Shown: positions 54,712-63,129, counted from the first letter of the stretch. The stretch: 64,000 nt of DNA from RYN-230 sp963770545 (GCA_963770545.1 CAVYQF010000034.1:62001-126000), one strand, 5' to 3'. Translations and numbers: made by a program. Notes: generated by a model from the letters alone, not told the origin.

Positions 54712-55488
54712 GTGTTCACATCTATCGCAGGGCGGGCCGTCGTGGTCACTGGCGCCACCCGGGGCATCGGCAAGGGCATCGCCCGGGTGTTCGCGGACAA
54801 CGGCGCGCGGGTCCTGATCGTCGGGCGGGACAAGGACGCGGCCGCGGCGGCCGTGGCGGAACTGGCCGCGGGCGGGGCCGAGGTCTCCTACCTGCTGGCC
54901 GACATCAGCGTCCGGGAAGGCTGCCAGCTGGTGGCGGCGACCGCGGCCGAACGGCTGGGCGGCGTGGACGTGCTCTGCGCCAACGCGGGGATCTTCCCGG
55001 ACAAGCGGCTCGCGGACATGACCGACGAGGACCTGGACACCGTGCTCGGCACCAACCTGCGGGGCTGCATCCTGTCCGTCCAGGCCTGCCTGCCTGCGCT
55101 GCAGCAGTCCGCGCACGGCCGGGTCATCCTGACCTCGTCGATCACCGGGCCGATCACCGGGTTCCCGGGCTGGTCGCACTACGGGGCGAGCAAGGCCGGC
55201 CAGCTCGGGTTCATGCGCACCGCCGCCATCGAGCTGGCGCCGCACGGCATCACGGTCAACGCGGTGCTGCCCGGCAACGTGTACACCGAGGGCCTGGAGG
55301 ACCTGGGCGGGGAGTACATGACCGAGATGACGGCGAGCGTGCCGCTGCGCCGCCTCGGCACCGTGGACGAGATCGGCTACGCGGCGCTGTTCCTGGCCTC
55401 CGACGAGGCCGCCTACATCACCGGGCAGACGATCGTGGTCGATGGCGGGCAGACCCTGCCCGAATCCCTGGGTGCCCTGGATGTTTAG
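54712..55488 (+). CDS. Short-chain dehydrogenase, probable aminoacetone/1-amino-2-propanol oxidoreductase
   Basis: 258 residues, classical SDR: TGATRGIGKG cofactor loop, NAG at 91-93, Ser142/143, and the catalytic YGASK (Tyr157, Lys161). In RMM loci an SDR interconverts aminoacetone and 1-amino-2-propanol, which would feed the kinase. An ATG 8 bp upstream is out of frame; GTG 54712 follows AGAAGGGA and is chosen. Spacing to the kinase is 18 bp. Substrate is inferred from the neighbourhood. Confidence 0.85.
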   Translation: MFTSIAGRAVVVTGATRGIGKGIARVFADNGARVLIVGRDKDAAAAAVAELAAGGAEVSYLLADISVREGCQLVAATAAERLGGVDVLCANAGIFPDKRLADMTDEDLDTVLGTNLRGCILSVQACLPALQQSAHGRVILTSSITGPITGFPGWSHYGASKAGQLGFMRTAAIELAPHGITVNAVLPGNVYTEGLEDLGGEYMTEMTASVPLRRLGTVDEIGYAALFLASDEAAYITGQTIVVDGGQTLPESLGALDV

Positions 55489-55518
55489 CGTCGCCTCGAG
55501 GCCCGGCGGCTGCCGTCG

Positions 55519-56328
55519 ATGACCGGGGAGCCAGTGCGCTTGTCCGGAGGCGGCCGTACTCCCGAGGACGTACGGCGGGTGCTGGCCGAACGGATCTCGG
55601 CCGGTCACCTGCGCCCCGGCCAGCGGCTCGGCGCCGAGCGGGCCCTCGCGGCCGAGCTCGGGGTCAGCCGGGCCACGCTGCGCCAGGCCCTGGCTGTGCT
55701 GGCCGAGGGCGGCGTGGTCCGCCGGGTGCCGGGGCGAGGCGGCGGCACCTTCGTCAGCCAGGACAAGATTGAGCGGGACACCTCCCGGGTCGTCGGGGTA
55801 CCCGCCCTGCTGCGCAGCCAGGGCGTGCTGGCCGGGACCCGGGTGATCAGCGCCGGGCTGTCCGGCGCGGAAGAGCCCGCGGCCCGCGCCCTCGGGATCC
55901 AGCGGGGCGACCTGGTGATCGACCTGGTCCGGATCCGCCTCGCGGACGGCAGCCCCATCTCGATGGAACGCGCCATGCTGCCGGCTGACCGTTTCCCGGG
56001 GCTGCTGGAACTCCCGCTGGGCGGCTCGGTCTACGAGCTGCTTGACGAGCACTTCGGTACCCGGCCCGGGGAGGCGGTCGAGCGCATCGAGGTCGTCGCC
56101 GCATCCGGTGACGAGGCGGTGGTCTTGGACGTGCCCGTGGGCTCACCGCTGCTCGCCATCACCCGGACCACCACCGACCCCGAGGGGGGGCCGTTCGAGT
56201 TCTCCTACGACCTGTTCCGCGGCGACCGGATCCGCATCATGGTGCGGACCCCGGGGGAGCATGCGGTGCCCAGCGCCGAATCCGGGGGCGGCCGGGTCAT
56301 CGAGCTCCGCCCGCACAGTGCTATCTAA
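55519..56328 (+). CDS. GntR-family regulator, HutC type, of the BMC locus
   Basis: 269 residues. N-terminal winged helix (EDVRRVLAERISAGHLRPGQRL, SRATLRQALAVLAEGGVVRRV) and a UTRA effector domain (about 100-250). It lies between the aminoacetone-type half and the diol dehydratase half of the operon, 22 bp before the dehydratase gene, and may sense an intermediate and repress the whole set. The palindrome at 48223 is a candidate operator, although its TGGTC-GACCA form is more typical of the FadR subgroup. Confidence 0.85.
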   Translation: MTGEPVRLSGGGRTPEDVRRVLAERISAGHLRPGQRLGAERALAAELGVSRATLRQALAVLAEGGVVRRVPGRGGGTFVSQDKIERDTSRVVGVPALLRSQGVLAGTRVISAGLSGAEEPAARALGIQRGDLVIDLVRIRLADGSPISMERAMLPADRFPGLLELPLGGSVYELLDEHFGTRPGEAVERIEVVAASGDEAVVLDVPVGSPLLAITRTTTDPEGGPFEFSYDLFRGDRIRIMVRTPGEHAVPSAESGGGRVIELRPHSAI

Positions 56329-56350
56329 CCCATGCCAGAGAGGAGTTCCG

Positions 56351-58603
56351 ATGACTGAGCCAGCGGACAGGCCGGTGGGCCGGATCCGGTTCATGGACCA
56401 GCAGCGGGTCAACCTCGACGGGTTCGCGGTCGAGGATCCCGACCTGGGCCTGATCGCGCTGCGTTCCCCGCACGACCCCGAGCCGGGCCTGGTGATCTCT
56501 GATGGCCGGGTGGTGGAGATGGACGGGGTTGCGGAGCAGGACTTCGATTCTCTCGACGCCTATATCGCCCGGCACGGCCTGGACCTGGCCGTCGCCGCGG
56601 AGGTGATGGCCCGATCGGATACCGAACTGGCCCGGCTCGCGGTCCGCCCGGACGTGCCCCGGGCCGAGGTCATCCGGCTGTGCGCGGGCGCCACGCCGGC
56701 CAAGCTGGCCCGGGTGCTGGCCCTGCTGCGGCCCGCCGAGCTGGGGCTGGCCATGACCAAGCTGCGGGGACGGCGTACCCCCAGCAACCAGGCGCACGTC
56801 ACCAACCGGCTCGACGACCCGCTGCTGCTCGCCGCCGATTCCGCCACGGCGGCCGCGTTCGGCTTCCGGGAGATCGAGACCACCGTCCCGGTGCTCGCCG
56901 ACGCGCCCAGCAACGCCGTGGCCTGCCTCGTCGGCGCGGCGGTGGGGTCGCAGGGCGTGCTCATCCAGTGCTCGGTCGAGGAGGCCCTCGAACTCGAACT
57001 CGGGATGCGCGGGCTGACTTCCTACGCGGAAACGGTCTCCCTGTACGGCACCGAGCCGGTGTTCACCGACGGGGACGACACCCCCTGGTCCAAGGCCTTC
57101 CTGACCTCCGCGTACGCCTCGCGCGGGATGAAGATGCGGGTGTCCTCCGGGGCGGGGGCTGAGGTGCTGATGGCCGGGGCCGAAGGCAAGTCCATGCTCT
57201 ACCTGGAGGCCCGCTGCATCGCGCTGGCCCGCGCGATCGGCGCCCAGGGGGTGCAGAACGGGGGCATCGACGGCGCGAGCGTGGCCGGCTCCGTGCCCCG
57301 CGGGCTGCGCGAGCTGATGGCCGAGAACGTCATGGTTATGATGCGCAACCTGGAGTCCTGCTCCGGCAACGACGCGCTGATGAGCGAGTCGGACATGCGC
57401 CGCACCTCCCGCACGCTGCCCATCGTGCTGGCCGGGTCGGACTTCGTGTTCAGCGGGTTCGGCAGCATCCAGCGCTACGACAACATGTTCGGGCCGAGCA
57501 ACTTCAACGCCGAGGACATCGACGATTTCCTGGCCCTGCAGCGGGACTGGGGCATCGACGGCGGGCTGCGCACCGTCCCGGCCGACGAGATCGGCGAGCT
57601 GCGCCGCTACGCCGCGCAGGCCTGCCGGGCCGTGTACCAGCACCTGGGGCTGGCCGACTTCACCGACGACCATCTGGAGCGCGCGGTCAACGCGGCCGGG
57701 TCGAAGGACCTGGGGGAGACCGACACGCTGGCCGTGCTCAGCGCGGCGCACGCGATCCGCGAGGGCGGCCTGACCGTGGTGGATATCGTGGCCGCCCTCG
57801 ACGAGACCGGCTACGAGGCCGAGGCTGAGGCGATCATGGAGATGACCCGGGCCCGGTTGTCCGGCGACTACCTGCAGACCGCGGCGATCTTCGACGAGCA
57901 GCTGAAGGTCCTGTCGCTGGTCACCGACCCGAACGACTACGCCGGCCCGGGCACCGGCTACGAGCCGTCGCCGCCCCGGCAGGCCGAGATCGACGAGATC
58001 CGGCAGGCACGCGGGGTCGAGGACCTCCGCGCCGAGCAAGCCGAGGCCGCGGAGCTCTTGCTCGCCCCGGTCGGCCCGGCCTTTCCCGGTCAGGATCCGC
58101 GGGATGTGGTCATCGGCGTGTCCCCTGCGGTGGGCCGGGACGTGTGGCGTTCCCTGTCCGGGCTGACCGTCCCCGAGGTGCTGGGCGAACTGCTGGCCGG
58201 GCTGGAGGAAGAAGGCTGCGTCGGCCGGGTGGTCCGGTTCAACGACACCGTCGATCTGGGCCGGATCGGCCTGGGCGCCGCCCGGCTGGCCGGGTCGGGC
58301 ATCGGCATCGGCCTGCAGGGCAAGGGCACGGCGCTCATCCACCGCCGGGACCTGGCCCCGCTGGCCAACCTGGAGCTGTACTCGGTCGCCCCGGCCGTGA
58401 CCCGCGAGCTGTACCGGCTGCTCGGCGCCAACGCCGCCCGGCACGCCAAGGGCGGCACCCCCGACCCGGCCCGCAACCCGTACAACGACGAGGCCATCGA
58501 GGCCCGCTACCACACGACCGTGATCGCGCTGATGGCACTGGAACGGGCCTGGGTCCAGCCTGGGGAACCGGCCGAGCAGTTGTCCAAGGAGGGATTGCAG
58601 TGA
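56351..58603 (+). CDS. B12-dependent diol dehydratase, large and medium subunits fused
   Basis: 750 residues. Residues 1 to about 540 are the alpha subunit (PduC-like) and about 583-750 the beta subunit (PduD-like: DVVIGVSPAVG, GSGIGIGLQGKGTALIHRRD), joined by an Ala/Glu linker. Catalytic residues match Klebsiella oxytoca PduC: His149, Glu176, Glu227, Gln302, Asp341, Ser368. Two pocket residues differ: Asp307 for Ser301 and Ala342 for Gln336. The reaction class is 1,2-diol (or vicinal amino alcohol) to aldehyde using adenosylcobalamin. AGGAG lies 6 bp before ATG 56351. No encapsulation helix precedes the beta part. It overlaps the small-subunit gene by 4 bp. Confidence 0.9.
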   Translation: MTEPADRPVGRIRFMDQQRVNLDGFAVEDPDLGLIALRSPHDPEPGLVISDGRVVEMDGVAEQDFDSLDAYIARHGLDLAVAAEVMARSDTELARLAVRPDVPRAEVIRLCAGATPAKLARVLALLRPAELGLAMTKLRGRRTPSNQAHVTNRLDDPLLLAADSATAAAFGFREIETTVPVLADAPSNAVACLVGAAVGSQGVLIQCSVEEALELELGMRGLTSYAETVSLYGTEPVFTDGDDTPWSKAFLTSAYASRGMKMRVSSGAGAEVLMAGAEGKSMLYLEARCIALARAIGAQGVQNGGIDGASVAGSVPRGLRELMAENVMVMMRNLESCSGNDALMSESDMRRTSRTLPIVLAGSDFVFSGFGSIQRYDNMFGPSNFNAEDIDDFLALQRDWGIDGGLRTVPADEIGELRRYAAQACRAVYQHLGLADFTDDHLERAVNAAGSKDLGETDTLAVLSAAHAIREGGLTVVDIVAALDETGYEAEAEAIMEMTRARLSGDYLQTAAIFDEQLKVLSLVTDPNDYAGPGTGYEPSPPRQAEIDEIRQARGVEDLRAEQAEAAELLLAPVGPAFPGQDPRDVVIGVSPAVGRDVWRSLSGLTVPEVLGELLAGLEEEGCVGRVVRFNDTVDLGRIGLGAARLAGSGIGIGLQGKGTALIHRRDLAPLANLELYSVAPAVTRELYRLLGANAARHAKGGTPDPARNPYNDEAIEARYHTTVIALMALERAWVQPGEPAEQLSKEGLQ

Positions 58604-58962
58604 CCGACGTGCAGGCCCTGTCCGGGCGGCCGGTCGGCGAGCTGACCCTGGAGGCGGTCCGCCGTGGCGAGGTCAGCCTGCCCGACCTGCGCATCCACCC
58701 CGCGACTCTGGAGTATCAGGCCCAGGTGGCGCTGGAGCACGGCAACCCGCAGCTGGCTGAGAACCTGCGCCGCGCCGCCGAGCTGACCGGGCTGGGCGAC
58801 GACGAGGTGCTGGCCATCTACGAAGCCCTGCGGCCGGGCCGCTCCACCGCGGCCCAGCTCACGACGCTGGCCGCCTCGCTCACGGCCCGCGGCCTGCCCC
58901 GTTGTGCCGCCCTCCTCACCGAGGCCGCCGAAATCTACGCCCGCCGCGGCCTCACCGCATGA
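58600..58962 (+). CDS. Diol dehydratase small subunit (PduE-like)
   Basis: 120 residues. The family segment is VGELTLEAVRRGEVSLPDLRIH, followed by the TLEYQAQVALEHGNPQLAENL helix. The gamma subunit completes the alpha-beta-gamma enzyme. Pdu small subunits have an N-terminal encapsulation extension; here only about ten residues precede the conserved core, so it is absent. GTG start overlaps the upstream stop (GTGA). Confidence 0.9.
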   Translation: MTDVQALSGRPVGELTLEAVRRGEVSLPDLRIHPATLEYQAQVALEHGNPQLAENLRRAAELTGLGDDEVLAIYEALRPGRSTAAQLTTLAASLTARGLPRCAALLTEAAEIYARRGLTA

Positions 58963-58979
58963 GGGCGGCTCCCGGCCAC

Positions 58980-59025
58980 ATCGTGGTGCGTTGTGCCCCG
59001 CCGGCGGGGCACAACGCACCACGAT
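58980..59025. repeat. Perfect 46-bp palindrome between pduE-like and reactivase genes
   Basis: Two 23-bp arms meet without a spacer at a CCGGCGG centre (arms 58980-59002 and 59003-59025). It begins 17 bp after the small-subunit stop and ends 16 bp before the GTG of the reactivase. In RNA it would form a very stable hairpin; in DNA it would be a long operator. No T-run follows. Confidence 0.95.
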
Positions 59026-59041
59026 CATGGAAAGCGGCCCG

Positions 59042-60772
59042 GTGAAGGTGGTCGCGGGAGTCGATATCGGGAACGCCACGACCGAGGTCGTGGTGCTGGA
59101 GGGGGAGCGGCTGCTGGGGGCGGACCGGCTGCCTACCCGGGGGCGCAAGGGATCGGCGGAATCGCTGCGCGCCGCGGCCGCGCTGGTCCGCCGGATCGAG
59201 CGGCGGCTGGGCGCGACGGTGGCCGAGGCCCGGATCGCGCCGCTGCGGGCGGTGGGCACCACGACGCTGACCATCCCGGCCATCGTCCCGGACACCGGGC
59301 GCCTGCGCGTGCTCGCCGCGGGGGTGGCCACGCCGGGCGGCACCGGGACGTGCGTGGGAGAGCCCTTCTGGCTGGATAAGGAGGGCCCCGGCCAGGACGG
59401 GCTGAATAGCGCGCGGGTCGCTCTGGTGCCTGCCGGCCTGGGTTATCGGGCGGCGGCGGCCCGGCTCCGCGAGATGCTCGCCGCTGGGGTCCGGGTCGGG
59501 GCGGTGCTGGCCGGAAGCGACGAGGGCGTCCTCATCGCCAACCGGCTCGGTGCCCCGGTCCCGGTCATCGACCAGGTCGACGTGGCCGCGGCGGCCGCCT
59601 GCGGCCCACTGGCCGTGGAGGTGCGGCGCCCCGGCCAGCCGATGACCCTGCTGACCGACCCCGTCGCCCTGGCGGCCGCGCTGCGGCTCGGCCACGCGGA
59701 GGCCGGGGACGCAGCCACGGTGAGCCGCGCCCTGCTCGACTACGGCAACGGGGTGATCGGGCTGGCCGCCGAGACCGCACCCGCCCTGGGTCTGGCGGCC
59801 CCGGGTCCGGCCGAGCCGTGGGTGACGGCCTACGGCCGCCGGATCGGCTTGCGGGCCGCCTGCGCCGAGGTGGCGGGCTGGCCGGTCGGCACCGTCACCG
59901 CGCTCGGCGCCCCGGATGGCGAGACCAGCCTGGATGACCTGTTCGCGGTGGACCTGGCCGCCGCGGCCGACAGCGCCACCGCCCGGCGTGGCAGCGTGGG
60001 CCGGGCTGCGCTGGTCTCGTCGCTGCACCGGTTCACCCCCGGTGACGACCACACCGCCATGCTCGCTGACCTGCTCGACTGCCCAGTCAGCTGCGTGCTG
60101 ACCGAGCCCGCTGCGGCCCGCCTGGGGGCCTGCACCACGCCGGGCGCCCGCCCCGACGCCATCGTGGTCAACGTGGGGGCGGGCACCATCGACGTCATCG
60201 CCCCGGACGGGGAGGTGGTCGCGGCGGGCGCGGGTGAGCTGCTCACCGTCGCGGTCGCGGAAACCCTGGGCCTGCCGCGGGCCGCGGCCGACTGGGTCAA
60301 GCGGGGCCCGTGCGTCCGGCTCGACGGGAACCAGAGGTTCGAGGCCGAGGACGGGAGCCGCGGGTTCCTGGACGGCCCCGCGGACCCGGCCGCCGCGGGC
60401 ATGCTGGCCGCCGCGGGCCCGGCTGGCTGGCTGCCGTTCGACCGCGGGCATAGCCCCGCCGAATGGCGCGCGATCCGGCTCCGCCTGAAGGAAGCGGTGT
60501 TCGCGGCCAACCTGTCCCGCGCACTGCGCACTCTGGAGACACTGAGCACCCTGGACACCCCGGACACGCAGGGCACCCTCGCCCCGGGCCGGGGCCAGGT
60601 CCTGATCGTCGGCGGCCCGGCCGGGGACGACGAGCTGCTCGGCGTGCTGCTGCGCACCCTCCCCGAGGGCGTCACCGCCGGGCGGGGGAACGTCGGCGGC
60701 ACCCTGGCCGGTCCGGCCGCCGGGCACCGGCACGCCGCCGCCCTCGGCCTGGCCCTGGCGCCGCCGGCGTAA
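59042..60772 (+). CDS. Diol dehydratase reactivase large subunit (PduG/DdrA-like)
   Basis: 576 residues, actin-like ATPase that exchanges damaged cobalamin for fresh coenzyme in the dehydratase. ATP motifs are VVAGVDIGNATTEVVVLE (phosphate 1) and IVVNVGAGTIDVIAP (phosphate 2). GTG 59042 is chosen because GGAAAG lies 7 bp before it and the product then begins exactly like PduG; ATG 59027 is an alternative that leaves little room for a ribosome site after the palindrome. No small reactivase subunit gene (PduH/DdrB) follows. Ends 6 bp before a convergent gene remnant. Confidence 0.9.
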   Translation: MKVVAGVDIGNATTEVVVLEGERLLGADRLPTRGRKGSAESLRAAAALVRRIERRLGATVAEARIAPLRAVGTTTLTIPAIVPDTGRLRVLAAGVATPGGTGTCVGEPFWLDKEGPGQDGLNSARVALVPAGLGYRAAAARLREMLAAGVRVGAVLAGSDEGVLIANRLGAPVPVIDQVDVAAAAACGPLAVEVRRPGQPMTLLTDPVALAAALRLGHAEAGDAATVSRALLDYGNGVIGLAAETAPALGLAAPGPAEPWVTAYGRRIGLRAACAEVAGWPVGTVTALGAPDGETSLDDLFAVDLAAAADSATARRGSVGRAALVSSLHRFTPGDDHTAMLADLLDCPVSCVLTEPAAARLGACTTPGARPDAIVVNVGAGTIDVIAPDGEVVAAGAGELLTVAVAETLGLPRAAADWVKRGPCVRLDGNQRFEAEDGSRGFLDGPADPAAAGMLAAAGPAGWLPFDRGHSPAEWRAIRLRLKEAVFAANLSRALRTLETLSTLDTPDTQGTLAPGRGQVLIVGGPAGDDELLGVLLRTLPEGVTAGRGNVGGTLAGPAAGHRHAAALGLALAPPA

Positions 60773-60778
60773 CCCCGG

Positions 60779-61063
60779 TTACCAGCCCACCGCCACCACC
60801 AGGTACTGCGGGTTGGTGATCGAGATGTCGGAGGACTGCCCGGCGTCGTCGTCATACGGGAAGCCGTACTGCAGCCCGTTGATGGCGTTCTGGTGCCAGA
60901 ACTGGGCGTAGTAATTGGCCGGGGCGGCCTGGTAGAAGTTGGCCGGGTTCGACTGCTCCGACGCAGGGAGCGGGGCGACGTGCCGGTTCAGCCCGGCGCA
61001 CAGCGGGGGATTGGCCGCCAGCGTCCCGCCGCAGCCGAAGACAGCGATGAGCGCCTGGCCGCC
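60779..61063 (-). pseudogene. C-terminal remnant of a GH64 beta-1,3-glucanase
   Basis: About 95 codons on the minus strand without a start: from QALIAVFGCGGTLAANPPLC to YGFPYDDDAGQSSDISITNP and the ending QYLVVAVGW. This is the C-terminus of glycoside hydrolase family 64 (thaumatin-like) glucanases. The first three quarters are missing; upstream the frame runs into the ABC permease gene. It marks a deletion at the edge of the BMC locus. Confidence 0.78.
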
Positions 61064-61119
61064 CTGACTACCACTCCCGGGGCGGGCCGGGATCCTCCCG
61101 CGGCCGGAGCGGCCCGCGC

Positions 61120-62004
61120 TCAGGAGAGCACGCGCCGCCGGAAGTTCCGCAGCCCGATGGCCAGGAACACCACCGCGAACCCGATCACCACCGGGTAGAC
61201 CACGTACAGATGCATATGCGGCGCCTCGGTGAACGCGGCCCGCATCCCCTCATTCACGTAGATCAGCGGGTTGATCAGCACGACGGTCTGCAGCCAGTGC
61301 CAGCCCCCCACCGAGACCGGGGCCAGCCTGGTCCACGAGTAGTAGGTGCCGCCCAGGAATGTGATCGGCAGGATGATGAAGCCGAACATCAGCCCGATGT
61401 TCCGCGGCTCGAAGCTGGTGCCCAGGACCAGTCCCAGCCCGGCCATGGCCACGGCGGCCAGCGGCACGAACGTGAGAATGATCCACCAGTGCAGCGAGAT
61501 GTGCGCGTGCACCCCGGGCGCGTGCACCACCGCGGCCATGGGCAGCACGATGATGGCCGAGATCACGCCCTGGGCCGCGCCCGACAGGACCTTCGCCATC
61601 GCGACCAGCCAGATCGGGCACGGGGCCTGGACCCGGTCCTCGATCTCGCGGGTGAAGCCGAACTCCTGCGCCATATTCAGGGCGATGGACTGCACCCCCT
61701 GGAACATGATGGAGATGCCGACCACGCCGGGCACCAGAATGGTCGCGAACGCGGACTCTGCCGCCGTTCCGTGGCCGCCGCCGATCCCCTGGCCGATCTT
61801 CGGGAAGACGAACAGGAACACGAAGCAGAGCAGGAACGGCTGGATGATGGTGCGCAGCACGAACTCCCACCAGTGCTTGCGCACTACCACCAGGTCACGC
61901 AGCATGAGCGCGCCGAGCGCGGTCCAGCTCGCGGCGGCCACCGACCGGGTCGGCCCGCCGCCGATCCGCCGCGTGGGCGCCTGCGGGGTCAGCGAGGTGG
62001 TCAT
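61120..62004 (-). CDS. ABC-2 type exporter permease
   Basis: 294 residues with six membrane helices in ABC-2 form (LRTIIQPFLLCFVFLFVFP, GVVGISIMFQGVQSIALNMA, LGLVLGTSFEPRNIGLMFGF, LAIGLRNFRRRVLS end). It pairs with the ATPase at 62004, sharing an ATGA overlap. Typical of daunorubicin-type or drug/lipid exporters in actinobacteria. Substrate unknown. Confidence 0.88.
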   Translation of the reverse strand: MTTSLTPQAPTRRIGGGPTRSVAAASWTALGALMLRDLVVVRKHWWEFVLRTIIQPFLLCFVFLFVFPKIGQGIGGGHGTAAESAFATILVPGVVGISIMFQGVQSIALNMAQEFGFTREIEDRVQAPCPIWLVAMAKVLSGAAQGVISAIIVLPMAAVVHAPGVHAHISLHWWIILTFVPLAAVAMAGLGLVLGTSFEPRNIGLMFGFIILPITFLGGTYYSWTRLAPVSVGGWHWLQTVVLINPLIYVNEGMRAAFTEAPHMHLYVVYPVVIGFAVVFLAIGLRNFRRRVLS

Positions 62005-63002
62005 CAGTCCCGCAGCTCCTTGCCGGTCAGGTTGATGAACACGGTCTCCAGGCTGGGCTCGGAGATCGACAGGTCCACGAGGTCGAACCCGCCGCGCTCC
62101 GCGGCCAGCACGATCCGCGGCACCAGCCGGTCGCTGCCCTGCATGTGCAGCTCGACGCCACCGTCAACCGGCCGGGTCCGGGTGACCCCGTCCACGTCGT
62201 GGCTGAGCAGTTCGGCCAGCAGCCCGGTGTCACCTGCCGTCTTCACCGTGACCACCGTGTCGGCGCCGACACTCTGCTTGAGCGCGGCCGGCGTGTCCAG
62301 GGCCAGGATCTTCCCGTGGTCCATGATCGCGACCCGGTCGCAGAGCTGGTCGGCTTCTTCCATGTAGTGCGTGGTGAGCAGGATCGTCTGGCCCTCGCCG
62401 TGCAGCTCGCGGAGCAGGTCCCACAGCGCGAGCCGGCTCTGCGGATCCAGGCCGGCGGTGGGCTCGTCGAGGAAGAGCACCGAGGGGCGGTGGAAGATGG
62501 CCCGCGCCACCATCAGCCGCTGGGCCATCCCGCCGGACAGGGCGTACACCGAGGCCTTGGCCCATCGGGATAGCTGGAACTGCTCGAGCAGCTCATCGGC
62601 GGTCCGCCGGGACTCCTTGGCACCCATGCCGAACAGCCGGCCGTGGAAGTACAGGTTCTCCCACACGGTCAGCTGGCGGTCGAGCGTGTTCTGCTGGGAC
62701 ACGATCCCGCTCAGCTGCTTGGCCAGCGCCGGGTGCTGCGCGACGTCCACCCCGGCCAGGAAGGCCCGGCCGGAGGTCGGCACCACCCGGGTGGTGAGGA
62801 TGCCGGCGGTGGTGGTCTTCCCGGCACCGTTCGGCCCCAGCAAACCGAAGATCTCCCCGGCCTCGACGCTGAGGTTCAGCCCGTCCACGGCGGCGAAGTC
62901 CGTGCCCGGGTAGACCTTGGTCAGCTCCTCGGTGCGGATGACCCCGGCGGTCCCGCCGTCCGTCTGGCCGGTACTGCTCGCTGTTGCGGGTGCGCTGCTC
63001 AT
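62004..63002 (-). CDS. ABC exporter ATP-binding protein (DrrA-like)
   Basis: 332 residues: Walker A GPNGAGKTT (about 57-65), the ABC signature LSGGMAQRL, Walker B VLFLDEPTAGLDP, H-loop TTHYMEEAD, and a DrrA-type C-terminal extension (about 240-330). The ATG at 63002 is used; the open frame continues upstream without similarity. Co-expressed with the ABC-2 permease. Confidence 0.9.
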   Translation of the reverse strand: MSSAPATASSTGQTDGGTAGVIRTEELTKVYPGTDFAAVDGLNLSVEAGEIFGLLGPNGAGKTTTAGILTTRVVPTSGRAFLAGVDVAQHPALAKQLSGIVSQQNTLDRQLTVWENLYFHGRLFGMGAKESRRTADELLEQFQLSRWAKASVYALSGGMAQRLMVARAIFHRPSVLFLDEPTAGLDPQSRLALWDLLRELHGEGQTILLTTHYMEEADQLCDRVAIMDHGKILALDTPAALKQSVGADTVVTVKTAGDTGLLAELLSHDVDGVTRTRPVDGGVELHMQGSDRLVPRIVLAAERGGFDLVDLSISEPSLETVFINLTGKELRD

Positions 63003-63129
63003 GGCCTGCACATCGTAGCGAGTGAGCCATAGGGCAACCTTGGGTAGGGACCGCCACCCCGGGGCGAAGTAGAGGGCCCCGGGAACACCGCCACCTGAAG
63101 ACACCCGACCCCCCGGAGAGGAACAGCGC

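Noticed and set aside
53425..56052. Long minus-strand open frames opposite the BMC operon (and 19539-21659, 56321-58513, 58952-60733)
   Set aside because: At this GC content long antisense frames are common; these are rich in Arg, Gly and Gln, have no family features, and lie opposite well-supported genes.
55489..56350. Cobalamin riboswitch for the dehydratase
   Set aside because: The gaps before the GntR and dehydratase genes are 30 and 22 bp, too short, and the BMC promoter region shows no B12-box pattern.
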